53,357 bases of DNA, taken from Gammaproteobacteria bacterium (GTDB taxonomy: Bacteria; Pseudomonadota; Gammaproteobacteria; Ga0077536). The translations under genes were made by a program, and so were the position numbers. This document shows, piece by piece, positions 42,357-51,364 of the stretch; the first letter of the stretch is position 1; each line of letters starts with the position of its first letter. The notes under the pieces are model-generated. The model saw only the letters and a list, made by a program, of their open reading frames with translations, made no database searches and was not told where the DNA came from. The DNA is taken from NCBI GenBank assembly GCA_020849475.1, contig JADLGE010000054.1, positions 1-53,357 of the forward strand, given 5' to 3'.

Positions 42357-45300
42357 CGTTCGAGCTGCGGCCGGTAGCGTGTGAGTTCTGAATCGAGATA
42401 GGCCTCAGGCGCGCCGCCGCGATGGCTGCCGGTCTTGAAGTCGACGATCCAGCGCCGCCCGTCGGCATCGACGAAGGTGCGGTCGATGATCACGCGGGCC
42501 GTGTCGCCCTGCTCGACCACCGCCAGGCAGAGTTCGGTTTCGACCTCTGCCTGGTCGGCGGCGAACAGCCAGCGCCCGCGCGCGCTGTTCAAGGTCGCCT
42601 CCACCGCGCGCGCGACTTCTTCGCTCGCGCCTTCGAGTTCGTCGCCGGTCACGCCCAGTGCGCGCAACTGACCGCGCGCAAAACCGCGCAAGGCCGGTGT
42701 CCACGCACGCGCGCCGCCGCCGCCAGCCAAATCCTGCAGCAAACGATGAGCGACCGTGCCAATGTGCTTGGCGGTGGTGCCGGCCCAGTCGAATTCGAGC
42801 GGCAGCTCGCTGCCGGCGACCGGCACCGAAAAGCCTGGCGCGGCCAGCGTGCCGAGCACATGACGCCGCAGGGGCGGCCCGCCGCGCGGCGGCTCGGCGG
42901 CCGTCGCCAGCGGCGCCGGTGAGGCGAGGGTGGCGAGCGCGGCGTCGGCGATGGCCGGCCACAGCATCGCGAAGAACGAGCCCTTCTCCGGCTTGGGCAA
43001 CGAATCGTCCTTGCCGGGCTTCACCTGCCCGAGCAGATGCACTTCACGCTTGGCGCGCGTCAGCGCCACGTACAGGAGACGCACGGCCTCGGCCGCCACG
43101 TCTTCCTTGTCGCGCTCGCGCAGGTATTTGAACCACGGACTGTCGCCCTTGGCCGGCGACGGCGCCAACAGCAATGACGCGCAATGATCGTCGTCGTGGT
43201 GCTCGCGCCAGGCCAGCAAGGGCCGCGCATCGGCCTGCGGCTTGCGGCCACAGCCGGGCACCAGCACGTAATCGAATTCGAGACCCTTGGCGCGATGGAT
43301 GGTCATCACCTGCAGTCGCGTATCGGCGGCTGGGGGCGGACTCGAATAGCGAGCGGCCAATTGCTGCGCGAGGCGCTCGACGGCCAGCGGGCCGTCCTCC
43401 CGTTCCAGGGCGTCGAGCAAATCGAGATAGCTCTGCACATCGGCCGCGCGCCCTTCATGGTCGAGCAGCGCCGGTCCGCCCAGCGCCACCCAGCAACGCT
43501 CGACCAGTGCCGCCAGCGGTTCGCGTCCGACCTGCGCCAGCGCCGCCGGCAGTGCTGTACGAACACACACGAGGCGCTGCCGTTCATCGGCCTCGAGCGT
43601 CGCGCACCAGTCGTCATCCTCGACCGCTTCGAGCACCGTGCCGAGCCGCGCTGTGAGTCGCTGCAGGGTCGCGAGCGTGACGCCGCACCACGGCGCGCGC
43701 AGCACCGCCAGCCACGCGATGCTGTCGGCTTCGTGCAGCAAGGCGCGGGTCAGGGCCAGGAGGTCAACGATGCACGGCAGTTCGCCCAGCGCTTCAATCT
43801 CGCGCGCGGCGATGGCATGGCCGCGCGCCACCAGCGCCGCGGTCACACGGCCGAGATGGCTGCGGCTGCGCACCAGGATGGCGATGCTGGCATCCGGCGC
43901 GACGGCGCGGATGGCCTCGACCCGTGCCAGCACTTCGGCCGCTTCGCGGGCGCGGTCGTTATCGGGCGCGGCATGGATGCTCCACACACTTGGCAGCGCC
44001 GGCTTGACCGCCGACTGCACGACGAACGGCACGTCGAACATCGGCACGCTCGCACAGGCTACCGGCATGACGCCGTTGATCCACTCGACCAGCGCCGCCT
44101 GGGCGCGGAAATTGGCCGACAGGCGCAGGCTTTCGAGACGCAGACCGCCGAGCGCATCGCCGCGCAGCAAATTGGTGAACAGGCGCACGTCGGCCTGGCG
44201 GAAGCGGTAGATGGACTGCATCGGATCGCCGACCAGAAACAGGCTGCGACCATCGCCCTGCTCCCAGCCGGCGGTCAGCGCTTCGATGAGTTTGTACTGG
44301 GTGTAAGAGGTGTCCTGCACTTCATCGACCAGCAAATGCTGCAGGCGATAGTCGAGCATGAGCGCGAGCTCGGTGGGCTCTTCCGGTGCGCCCAGGGCTG
44401 CCTCGGCGGCCAGCGCGAAGCTCAGGAAATCAACGCGCCCGGCGCGCCGGCCATGGACATCGAACAGTGCCGCGGCCAGTTTCAGGGCCGCCAGCAGCGC
44501 ACTGACCACCGCGCTTTCGCCGTCGACGAACATTTGCTGCGGCAGTTCCAGCACGCGACGCAGCGCCACATCGAGTGCCGGTATTTCGCCCAGGCCCGCG
44601 ATCACATCCAGCATCGCCTGCTTGGTGGCGGCATGGGGCTTGCCGCTCAAAAAGCCCTGGCGCTTGTCGAGGGCACGGCGCCAGTCGCCATCCTTCTTGA
44701 GCAACAGGCGCGCGAGGCCGCGCCACACATTCAGTGCATCGGGCGTCGCGGCCGGCAGGCCACTGATGCCCACGAGTTCGACGATTTCGCGCTCGCCGTC
44801 ATCGACCGCGGCCAGTATGCGCGCCGCGCCATCGGCGCCTGCCCACAGCGCGCCAAGCGCGATGTCAGCGCGTTCGAACAGGCCACGCACGCGCGCGAGA
44901 TCGCTCGCCACCACCCGCTCATAGCCCGCCTGCAGGGCGCCGAGCTCGGCGCCCTGGTGCAGCACGCGCAACCACTGATCGCGGCGCGCGAGCATCTCGG
45001 CCAGCAAGCTTTCGAGCTTCTGCCAGTCGTTGTCGAAATGGGCGAGCAGCCGAGCGACGGCGACGCTCCACTGCGCGTCGTCAGCGATGCTGGCGACGGT
45101 CTCGCGCGCCGCTTCGCGATACAACAGCGTGGCGTCCTCTTCGACACTCTGGGCGCTGGCGAGGCGCGCACTGATCGGCGCCTGGCGCACAATGCTCTGA
45201 CACAGCGCATCGATGGTCATGATGCGCAGGCGTGACGGCTGCGCGCGCAGATCCCAGCCGCGCTCACGATCATGGGCCAGCACCGCGCTGGCGTAATCAT

Positions 45301-45562
45301 GGGTGGCAGCGCGAAACGGGTCTTGTGGGCGCGGTTCGCCGGCCAGTTCCAGCGCGGCGATGATGCGCGCGCGCATTTCCTCGGCGGCCTTGCGCGTGAA
45401 GGTGATGGCCAGCACCTGCTCGGGCTGGCGCACGGTCGCCAACAGGCGCAGCAAACGCTGGGTCAGGAGCGTGGTCTTGCCGGAGCCGGCCGGCGCCTGC
45501 ACCACGAACGAGCGACGGATATCGAGCGCGGCGCGGCGCGCGGCGGCGTCATCGTCATGCAT
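42254..45562 (-). CDS. UvrD-like helicase/nuclease, AddA/RecB type
   Basis: About 1102 residues from ATG 45562. This start overlaps the partner's stop by 8 bases and has GGGGATGA upstream. Walker A APAGSGKTTLL is near the N-terminus. Helicase motifs LAITFTRKAAEEMRARI, LLVDEVQDTSYTQYKLIEAL, LFLVGDPMQSIYRFRQAD and VMTIHRAKGLEFDYVLVPG follow. The C-terminal PD-(D/E)XK nuclease shows HIGTVAHRLL, IIDRTFVDADG and IVDFKTG. It would process double-strand breaks with the nuclease encoded just upstream. The last 103 bases are also read by the convergent sorting-signal gene. Confidence 0.93.
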   Translation of the reverse strand: MHDDDAAARRAALDIRRSFVVQAPAGSGKTTLLTQRLLRLLATVRQPEQVLAITFTRKAAEEMRARIIAALELAGEPRPQDPFRAATHDYASAVLAHDRERGWDLRAQPSRLRIMTIDALCQSIVRQAPISARLASAQSVEEDATLLYREAARETVASIADDAQWSVAVARLLAHFDNDWQKLESLLAEMLARRDQWLRVLHQGAELGALQAGYERVVASDLARVRGLFERADIALGALWAGADGAARILAAVDDGEREIVELVGISGLPAATPDALNVWRGLARLLLKKDGDWRRALDKRQGFLSGKPHAATKQAMLDVIAGLGEIPALDVALRRVLELPQQMFVDGESAVVSALLAALKLAAALFDVHGRRAGRVDFLSFALAAEAALGAPEEPTELALMLDYRLQHLLVDEVQDTSYTQYKLIEALTAGWEQGDGRSLFLVGDPMQSIYRFRQADVRLFTNLLRGDALGGLRLESLRLSANFRAQAALVEWINGVMPVACASVPMFDVPFVVQSAVKPALPSVWSIHAAPDNDRAREAAEVLARVEAIRAVAPDASIAILVRSRSHLGRVTAALVARGHAIAAREIEALGELPCIVDLLALTRALLHEADSIAWLAVLRAPWCGVTLATLQRLTARLGTVLEAVEDDDWCATLEADERQRLVCVRTALPAALAQVGREPLAALVERCWVALGGPALLDHEGRAADVQSYLDLLDALEREDGPLAVERLAQQLAARYSSPPPAADTRLQVMTIHRAKGLEFDYVLVPGCGRKPQADARPLLAWREHHDDDHCASLLLAPSPAKGDSPWFKYLRERDKEDVAAEAVRLLYVALTRAKREVHLLGQVKPGKDDSLPKPEKGSFFAMLWPAIADAALATLASPAPLATAAEPPRGGPPLRRHVLGTLAAPGFSVPVAGSELPLEFDWAGTTAKHIGTVAHRLLQDLAGGGGARAWTPALRGFARGQLRALGVTGDELEGASEEVARAVEATLNSARGRWLFAADQAEVETELCLAVVEQGDTARVIIDRTFVDADGRRWIVDFKTGSHRGGAPEAYLDSELTRYRPQLERYARIMASLDARPIMLGLYFPLLDGWREWPACGS

Positions 45563-48125
45563 CGTCGTCATCCCCGGTTGCGGCGCTCTCGTCGTCATCG
45601 TCGTCGAGCTCGAGCGGCAACGAATCGCGCACCCGGCACAACATGCTGAACTCGCACAGGCGACAGGTGTGGCCACCGCGCTTGGGGTTGACCAGCGCCA
45701 GGCCGGCGGCTATCTCCGCGGCCAGTTGGGTCAGATCGGCCCGCCAGCGCTCACACTGCTCAGCCCACTGCGCCTCATCCAGCACCTCGCTCATGAGCCA
45801 CGCGGGCTTGACGCTGTCGACCTTGCCATAGGCGATGCCACGCACCTCGGCATCGGTGCCGGCCACCGCGTAAAACGGCAGTTGCGGTTCATTCATGCGC
45901 GGCGGCAGCCAGTCGTTGCGTGAACACTTGCCGGTCTTGTAGTCGATGATGAGTTCGCTGCCGTCGTCGAGCTGGTCGATGCGATCGAGGCGCACCCGGA
46001 ATTGAAGATCGCCGATGCGCACTTCGCGCGGCTGCTCGACCGCCAGCACGGTAAACGGCGTGCGTTTGCGTTCTTCCTCCAGCCAGCGCAGCAGCAAACT
46101 CTTGAGCCGCTGGCGCTCGACCTCCAGCACACTGCGTTCGAGCGGCGTCAGCGCCGGCCAGCTCGGCAAGGCGTCGGCCACCGCGTTCGCCACGTGCTCA
46201 TGCAGCGCGTCCGGGGCCAGCGCCTGCAGGCGCGCCTGCGAACCGAGTTCGGTCCACAACCGTGCCAGCGCGCCATGCACGGCATTGCCCTTGTCGAGCG
46301 CCGACAGCCCTGGTCGCGGTTCATCGGGCGCGCGCGCCGTCAGACGATGGCGCGCGTAGGCACGAAACGGACAGGCGGCCTGCGCGGCCAGCATGCCGGT
46401 GCCGCCGCGCGGACTCGCCACCGGTGGCGGGCCATGGTCGTCATTGAACTGTTCGAGGGTGGCGGCGGCCTGGCACCACTGCGCCGGCACGTAGCGGCTC
46501 GCCGCCATCACTGGCTGCGCGCGCAGGGCCGGCAACAGCGGGCTCGGGCTGTAGATCAATTCACCATCGCCGGCGCGGTAGCTCGCCATGCGCGGCCCGC
46601 CGCCGGCGGCCAGCGCCGCGAGCAGGTGACGCGCCCGCGCGAGTTCGCGACCGGCATCGGCGCCCGGCATGCCGGCCGCGCGTTGCAGCGCCAGCGGCAG
46701 GCACGACGATGGCCGCGCGGCGCCGACGAAAGCCGACGACTCGCAGCCCGCCAGCCACAGCGCGCGCGGCGCAATGAGCGCCGCTTCGAAGGGCGAGACG
46801 ATGAACACGCCGCGCTGCGCCGGCGCGCCGCGCAGGGCGCTGTCCTTGAGCAGCCGTCGCAGCCGCGCCAAGGCTTCGGTCGCGGATTGGGCGGGCAGCA
46901 CGCCGTCGAGACGCTGCAGCCGATCGCACACTTCGCCCCACGCGCGCTGCACGCGCAGGCTGTCAGCAGCGAGCGGCGCCTCGCCCGGCCATTGCGCGAG
47001 GATGAGCACGCGCTCGAAATATTCCAGCCAGCGCACCAGCGGCTGTCGACGCGGCCGCGCGCCGTGCAAAGCCAACACCTGTTCCAGCACCGCCAGCAGC
47101 TGCGGGCAGGCATGGGCCGGCAGCCGCAGATGTTCGCGCACCACGCTGAACGGCAGTTCGTAGCGATTGAGCGCGCGCAGGGCGGCGTCGGCGCGCGCCC
47201 GCGCGCCACGTTCCTGCACGGCGCCGACCAGGTTGGGACTGCGCAGCACAACACTCAAGGCGTCCCAACGCATGAGCGGCTTGAATTCGAGCAGGGCCAG
47301 CGCGGTCAGGATGCGCGGCTCACGACCGAGAGCGCTGCGCGCACCGACATGCACCGCGTCATGCGTGCCGAACACGTCGCGCACACAGCGCAGCACGAGA
47401 TCCGCATCGTCACGCAGACTGTCGAGCGCCACCACCACGCGCCCGCCGCCGCGCGCCTCTTCCTGGTCGGCCCAGGTCAGCGCGGCATAGAGCTCCTGCT
47501 CGCGGTCGGCGTAAGCGCGCGCTTCGAAACGTGCCGGGTCGAGCGCCGGCGGGCGCGGCTCGCGCGGCAGCAGCGCGGCAATCGCCGGCGGCGGCGCGAG
47601 GAAACCATGGGCGAGCATGGCGGCCGGCAAAGCCTCGCCGCCGGCCGACAGCAGGCGCGCATGGTCAGTCACATTGAGCGCGCGGCAGCGTTCGAGATAG
47701 GCGCCGCTCCAGCGCATGAAGGCCGCCACGTCGTCGTTGATCATGGCCGCGGCCGGCGGCCAGGGCAGATGCCAGGCATGCAGCGCGCGCCAGGCATCGC
47801 GCGCCGCCACGGCCGCCGCCTCGGGCGCGTCGATATCGAGCGTTTCATCGTCGGCGATCACGGCCGCCCACAGCGCGAGTTCCTGCTCGGGCGACAACAC
47901 GAAGTCGAAAGCGCTGCCGCGCCCCGCCATCTGCTGCTGTTCGAAGCGCTGCGCCAGCAGCGCCGCCAGCGTGCGCACCACCGGCGGTCGCCAGGCCGGC
48001 TGGCCGGCGGCGCGCGTGGCGCCATCGAGCGCGGCATTCAGCACCGACAGCGCCGCGCCATCCGGCACCACGATGCCGGCCGGCGCCTGCAGCAAAGCAT
48101 CAAGACTGTGGAGATGCAGATCCAA
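45555..48125 (-). CDS. AddB-like PD-(D/E)XK nuclease, DNA-repair partner of the helicase
   Basis: 856 residues, a member of the group annotated as probable DNA repair protein (TIGR03623). The N-terminal region is an inactivated helicase-like body without Walker A. The C-terminal nuclease has VRLDRIDQLDDGSELIIDYKTGK with the catalytic Asp and DYK. Cys in AACPFRAYARHRL and the later CRLCEFSMLC form an AddB-type iron-sulphur staple. The product acts with the AddA-like helicase. Starts divergent from the DUF4124-like gene. Confidence 0.88.
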   Translation of the reverse strand: MDLHLHSLDALLQAPAGIVVPDGAALSVLNAALDGATRAAGQPAWRPPVVRTLAALLAQRFEQQQMAGRGSAFDFVLSPEQELALWAAVIADDETLDIDAPEAAAVAARDAWRALHAWHLPWPPAAAMINDDVAAFMRWSGAYLERCRALNVTDHARLLSAGGEALPAAMLAHGFLAPPPAIAALLPREPRPPALDPARFEARAYADREQELYAALTWADQEEARGGGRVVVALDSLRDDADLVLRCVRDVFGTHDAVHVGARSALGREPRILTALALLEFKPLMRWDALSVVLRSPNLVGAVQERGARARADAALRALNRYELPFSVVREHLRLPAHACPQLLAVLEQVLALHGARPRRQPLVRWLEYFERVLILAQWPGEAPLAADSLRVQRAWGEVCDRLQRLDGVLPAQSATEALARLRRLLKDSALRGAPAQRGVFIVSPFEAALIAPRALWLAGCESSAFVGAARPSSCLPLALQRAAGMPGADAGRELARARHLLAALAAGGGPRMASYRAGDGELIYSPSPLLPALRAQPVMAASRYVPAQWCQAAATLEQFNDDHGPPPVASPRGGTGMLAAQAACPFRAYARHRLTARAPDEPRPGLSALDKGNAVHGALARLWTELGSQARLQALAPDALHEHVANAVADALPSWPALTPLERSVLEVERQRLKSLLLRWLEEERKRTPFTVLAVEQPREVRIGDLQFRVRLDRIDQLDDGSELIIDYKTGKCSRNDWLPPRMNEPQLPFYAVAGTDAEVRGIAYGKVDSVKPAWLMSEVLDEAQWAEQCERWRADLTQLAAEIAAGLALVNPKRGGHTCRLCEFSMLCRVRDSLPLELDDDDDESAATGDDDDA

Positions 48126-48171
48126 TGGCCGCTACCTCGAATGCCATACCCACGGGAGCCCCATCATGCAC

Positions 48172-48180
48172 TGCTATACT
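48172..48180 (+). promoter_or_regulatory. Candidate extended -10 promoter (TGCTATACT) for the DUF4124-like gene
   Basis: TGnTATACT is an extended -10 element, 28 bases before the ATG at 48208, with AGGGG as ribosome site between. No -35 is needed for this type. It is the best promoter match in the window. Confidence 0.45.
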
Positions 48181-48207
48181 CGCCAGCGCCGTCCAGGGGT
48201 GTCGTGC

Positions 48208-48723
48208 ATGCGCCGCATCGTCGTTGTCATCTGTTGCTGTTTCATGGCCGTGGCGCCGGTCGCGGCGCGCATGTATCAATGGCAGAACCCGGCCACCGGC
48301 ACCACGCAGATGTCGGGCACGCCGCCGGCCTGGTATCGCAGCGGCGACGCCGGCCCGCGCGTCTATGTGTTCGAGAACAATCAACTGGTGGACGACACCG
48401 GCATCGCGGTGTCCGATACGCAGCGTGATGCACTGCGTGCCGCGGCACTCGGCAGCGCCGCCGCGAGCGCGCGCACCGAGACCGACGAAAGCGCCGCGCA
48501 GGACGACAGCCATCACGCGGCTGTGCCGCCCGTCAGCAGCGCACCCGCGCCCACCATCGCCGCCGACACCATCGCCAAGCCCGCCACTGAAACCGCCGGC
48601 GCCGACAAGGCCGCGTCCCTCAAAGCCCTCATCGAGGCCTGGGACCAACGTCAGCTCGAGCAGGCGCGTGCGCTGCTGGAGACCTTGCCGGCCGACGCCA
48701 AGACCGCCCCCGCTCCGCCCTGA
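48208..48723 (+). CDS. DUF4124-like small secreted protein
   Basis: 171 residues from ATG 48208. Signal peptide MRRIVVVICCCFMAVAPVAA. The segment RMYQWQNPATGTTQMSGTPPAWYR follows the DUF4124 pattern (Tyr-x-Trp near the start, then Thr-Pro-Pro). A long Ala/Thr/Pro linker follows, and a short C-terminal helix (LKALIEAWDQRQLEQARALLE). Function unknown, probably periplasmic or cell-envelope. Its stop is 5 bases from the convergent kinase stop, which leaves no room for a terminator repeat. Confidence 0.7.
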   Translation: MRRIVVVICCCFMAVAPVAARMYQWQNPATGTTQMSGTPPAWYRSGDAGPRVYVFENNQLVDDTGIAVSDTQRDALRAAALGSAAASARTETDESAAQDDSHHAAVPPVSSAPAPTIAADTIAKPATETAGADKAASLKALIEAWDQRQLEQARALLETLPADAKTAPAPP

Positions 48724-48727
48724 GCAC

Positions 48728-50161
48728 TCATTGCTCGCGGCGAATGAGGCTCGCCAGCGCGTCCCAGAATCCGACCTTGGCTTCGGTCGCGATATCGCGC
48801 ATTTCCTTCAAGCGACGATTGTCGCCATCCACCTGCAGACCCAGCGCGATATAGCTGCGCGCCTGCTCGAAACGATCTTCGGCGATGGCCTGCTCGGCCA
48901 GCATGGCAAAGTGCGCGGCGATGTCATGCATGCCGGCGCGCGCTTCGGCGTTGTCAGGATCAATCTGCAGCATGCGCGAGAAATAATAATAAGCGTTGTC
49001 GCGCGCCGGCTCGGTGAGTTTGAGTTCGTTGAGGCAGTGGCGGCCCAGCCACAACAGCGCCTGCGCCACCTGCTCCGGCGCGGTGCCAGCCGCCATCGCC
49101 GGTTCGGCCGCCGGACGCTGCGGCAATGCAGTGCTCATTTGCGGCTGCGCACGCGGCGGCGGTTCGAGGCGGTGTTCGATGGTCAGCAGCACACCCCAGC
49201 CGATGCCACACAGCACCAGCAGCACCAGCAGCACCCATTGCAAGGGCCGCAGGCGTCGCTCGGGCGCACCGAGCTGGGTGGTGGTGGTGCCGAGGCTGGG
49301 CGTGGCGCCTTCCTCGGTGACATCGAAGTCCGGCCGCGCGGTCATCTCAGCCTTGGATTTGACCAGCCCGGCGCGGCGCATCTGCGCGATGAAATGCTGC
49401 AGGCTCTCGGCGTCGCGGAAGCGGTCCTTGCGCGACTTCGCCATCATGAGGTTGAGCAGTTCCTGGTACTGCTCGAGGCCGGCCGGCAGTTTCGGCACCG
49501 GCCCCTTCTTGTGCATGAGGATGACGTCGATGACCGAGTCGGCGACATAGGCGCGCGTGCCGGTCAGCATCTCGTAAAGGATGACTCCCAGGGAGTAGAT
49601 GTCGGCGCGTCCGTCTATCGGGCCCGATTCGGACTGCTCGGGCGCCATGTAATTAGGGCTGCCGACGAACATGCCGGTCGAGGTCAGATCCGAATCATTG
49701 GTGAGGCGCTTGGCGATGCCGAAGTCGCTCAACAGCGGTGTGCCGTCGCGGCGGAACAGGATGTTGCCGGGCTTCACATCGCGATGGACGATGCCGTTGT
49801 CGTGGGCGGCGGCAAGACCGGCGGCCACTTTCTCGACGATGTCGATGGCCTCGACCGGCGCAAAGACCTTGTTCAAGAGGCGGTCCTTCAGATCGCCGCC
49901 CTCGACGTACTCCATCGAAATGAAGATCTGATCACCGGCCTGGCCGATGTCGTAGATGGTGATGATGTGGGGGTGATTGAGCGAGGCGATGATGCGCCCC
50001 TCATTGAGGAAGCGCTCGACGGTCTCGGGGCTGATGCCGGTGCTGGTATCAAGAATCTTGAGCACCACCTCGCGTCCCAGGGAGCGTTGCTCGGCGAGAT
50101 AGACGGTCGCCATCCCACCTTGGCCGATGAGGCGTTTGATCTCGTAGCCCGGGATCTCCAT
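48728..50161 (-). CDS. Membrane-anchored serine/threonine protein kinase
   Basis: 477 residues. Kinase domain 6-265: glycine loop GQGGMATVY (13-21), Lys35 (VVLK), HRDVKPGN (126-133), DFG (146-148), APEQ (173-176). A Thr-rich linker (282-300) is a possible autophosphorylation site. Membrane helix at 308-328. Extracytoplasmic tail of about 150 residues with TPR-like helices (residues 370-460). This matches the Hanks-type kinases of Gammaproteobacteria that have no PASTA domains. A TATAAT sits 7 bases before the start codon, so the mRNA may be leaderless. Substrates unknown. Confidence 0.9.
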   Translation of the reverse strand: MEIPGYEIKRLIGQGGMATVYLAEQRSLGREVVLKILDTSTGISPETVERFLNEGRIIASLNHPHIITIYDIGQAGDQIFISMEYVEGGDLKDRLLNKVFAPVEAIDIVEKVAAGLAAAHDNGIVHRDVKPGNILFRRDGTPLLSDFGIAKRLTNDSDLTSTGMFVGSPNYMAPEQSESGPIDGRADIYSLGVILYEMLTGTRAYVADSVIDVILMHKKGPVPKLPAGLEQYQELLNLMMAKSRKDRFRDAESLQHFIAQMRRAGLVKSKAEMTARPDFDVTEEGATPSLGTTTTQLGAPERRLRPLQWVLLVLLVLCGIGWGVLLTIEHRLEPPPRAQPQMSTALPQRPAAEPAMAAGTAPEQVAQALLWLGRHCLNELKLTEPARDNAYYYFSRMLQIDPDNAEARAGMHDIAAHFAMLAEQAIAEDRFEQARSYIALGLQVDGDNRRLKEMRDIATEAKVGFWDALASLIRREQ

Positions 50162-50167
50162 CGCCGG

Positions 50168-50173
50168 ATTATA
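50168..50173 (-). promoter_or_regulatory. Consensus -10 (TATAAT) just before the kinase ATG
   Basis: On the - strand TATAAT lies 6 bases before the ATG at 50161. Transcription starting about 7 bases downstream would begin at or within the start codon, which implies a leaderless message. No -35 match is seen 16-18 bases upstream, so it may not be used. Confidence 0.4.
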
Positions 50174-50270
50174 GAGCCGCTCTGCCCGAAATAGGCGAGG
50201 CGCACCGCGGGTGCCTTTTGGCCTGACCTCGGGTTACAGTAGAGGGGCGTTTATCAATACGAATAATTCC

Positions 50271-50753
50271 ATGCCCGACACTAAAAATGCCGCCAAGGCC
50301 GCCCGTCCGCGTTCGCGCAAATTGATTGAAGACATGCTCAAGGAACGCCAGCAGATGCTGGTGCTGCTGTGGGAATTGTCCAAGCTCGACCTCGGCAAGA
50401 CCGATGACTCCACGCGCCAGACCCTGGAAGACTTCCAGGAGATCCTGGTCGACTACATCGCCGCCGCGCACTTTGGCTTGTATCAGCGCATCGCCGAAGG
50501 CAACGAACGCCGCCAGGCGGTGCTCGACATCGCCCGCGAGATCTACCCGCGCATCGCCCGCTCCACCGACATCGCCGTCGAGTTCACCGAGAAATACGAC
50601 AGCCCCAATGCCGACACCGTGACCACCAAGCTGGCCGGTGACCTGTCGCTGCTGGCCGAAGAGCTGACCTCGCGCATCGAACTCGAAGACCGCCTGATCA
50701 CCGCCATGCTCGGCGGCGATTTCCCGATACCGAAGGCGCCGAGCGCGGCTTGA
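50271..50753 (+). CDS. Rsd/AlgQ-family regulator of RNA polymerase sigma-70
   Basis: 160 residues from ATG 50271, normal for the family. Recognised from LIEDMLKERQQMLVLLWELS, DFQEILVDYIAAAHFGLYQRI and the helical C-terminus. Rsd/AlgQ binds sigma-70 region 4 and helps switch polymerase to alternative sigma factors in stationary phase. It is a stand-alone gene, divergent from the kinase. A DksA-like gene with an AlgP-like tail lies 11 kb away; in Pseudomonas algP and algQ are neighbours. Confidence 0.85.
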   Translation: MPDTKNAAKAARPRSRKLIEDMLKERQQMLVLLWELSKLDLGKTDDSTRQTLEDFQEILVDYIAAAHFGLYQRIAEGNERRQAVLDIAREIYPRIARSTDIAVEFTEKYDSPNADTVTTKLAGDLSLLAEELTSRIELEDRLITAMLGGDFPIPKAPSAA

Positions 50754-50789
50754 GCTTGCGGCGGTGGCACTGACCGCATCGCATCGCTT

Positions 50790-50861
50790 GAATGTCAGAC
50801 TGAAGTCGGACCCACAGAAGAGAGCCCTTCAGTCTGACATTCGCCGAAACTCAGCGCCTAC
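50790..50861. repeat. 26-bp palindromes, one whole and two degenerate (50790-50815, 50817-50842, 50843-50861)
   Basis: Unit 1 has arms GAATG and CCCAC with CAGACT core. Unit 2 keeps only its right half (AGTCTGACATTC), with a scrambled left half. After it a remnant ends in CCTAC, and the TerB-like gene's stop (TAG read from 50860 to 50858) lies in that GTAGG arm. It fills the convergent gap after the Rsd/AlgQ gene. Confidence 0.78.
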
Positions 50862-51310
50862 AACTCCCCCGCCGCCTTGAGCTTGGCGCGAATGAAATCG
50901 CCGTGCGAGAGGTATAGAAGGTCCGACAGCTTGCGGATGTAATACTCCTCGTAATGATCGACCCGGCCATCGGCCTGCGCCACGCGCCACATCATTTCCA
51001 GGAGATCCATCTTCTGTTCACGTGACAGCCGTTCGTTGACGGTGCTGGTGAAGTCGTAAAACGACACTGCGGCGTCGACCGCTTCGGCGGCGGTGGTCAT
51101 CAGGGTATCGAGATCTTTTTCATCGAGGTCGCAGAAGCGCGCAATGGCGGCGAGCACTTCGCGCCGTTCTGCGTCGTCCACTGTGTCGTCGGCGCGCGCC
51201 ACTTCCAGCAGCAGTGCGGCGACCGCGAGCGGCATGGGGTCGATGTCGGCGGTCAGATCCTTGAGACGCGCGAGACCGTCTTCGAACAAGGCTTTCAGGC
51301 TGCGAAACAT
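50858..51310 (-). CDS. TerB-family protein
   Basis: 150 residues, all helical. The TerB/DjlA-N pattern is VAALLLEVARADDTVDDAERREVLAAI and LEMMWRVAQADGRVDHYEEYYIRKLSDLL, two EF-like acidic turns that bind a metal in TerB. Function outside tellurite-resistance operons is unknown. It is divergent from rsmE. Its stop lies in a palindrome arm. Confidence 0.87.
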   Translation of the reverse strand: MFRSLKALFEDGLARLKDLTADIDPMPLAVAALLLEVARADDTVDDAERREVLAAIARFCDLDEKDLDTLMTTAAEAVDAAVSFYDFTSTVNERLSREQKMDLLEMMWRVAQADGRVDHYEEYYIRKLSDLLYLSHGDFIRAKLKAAGEL

Positions 51311-51364
51311 GGCGTGATTTCAAACCGGCATCGGGCTCGCGATGGTAGCCCGCGCGCTGCTAGC

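Noticed and set aside
43184..48428. Very long open frames on the + strand (683 and 808 residues) opposite the helicase and nuclease genes
   Set aside because: They are Arg/His/Gln-rich shadows of high-GC coding on the other strand with no domain resemblance.
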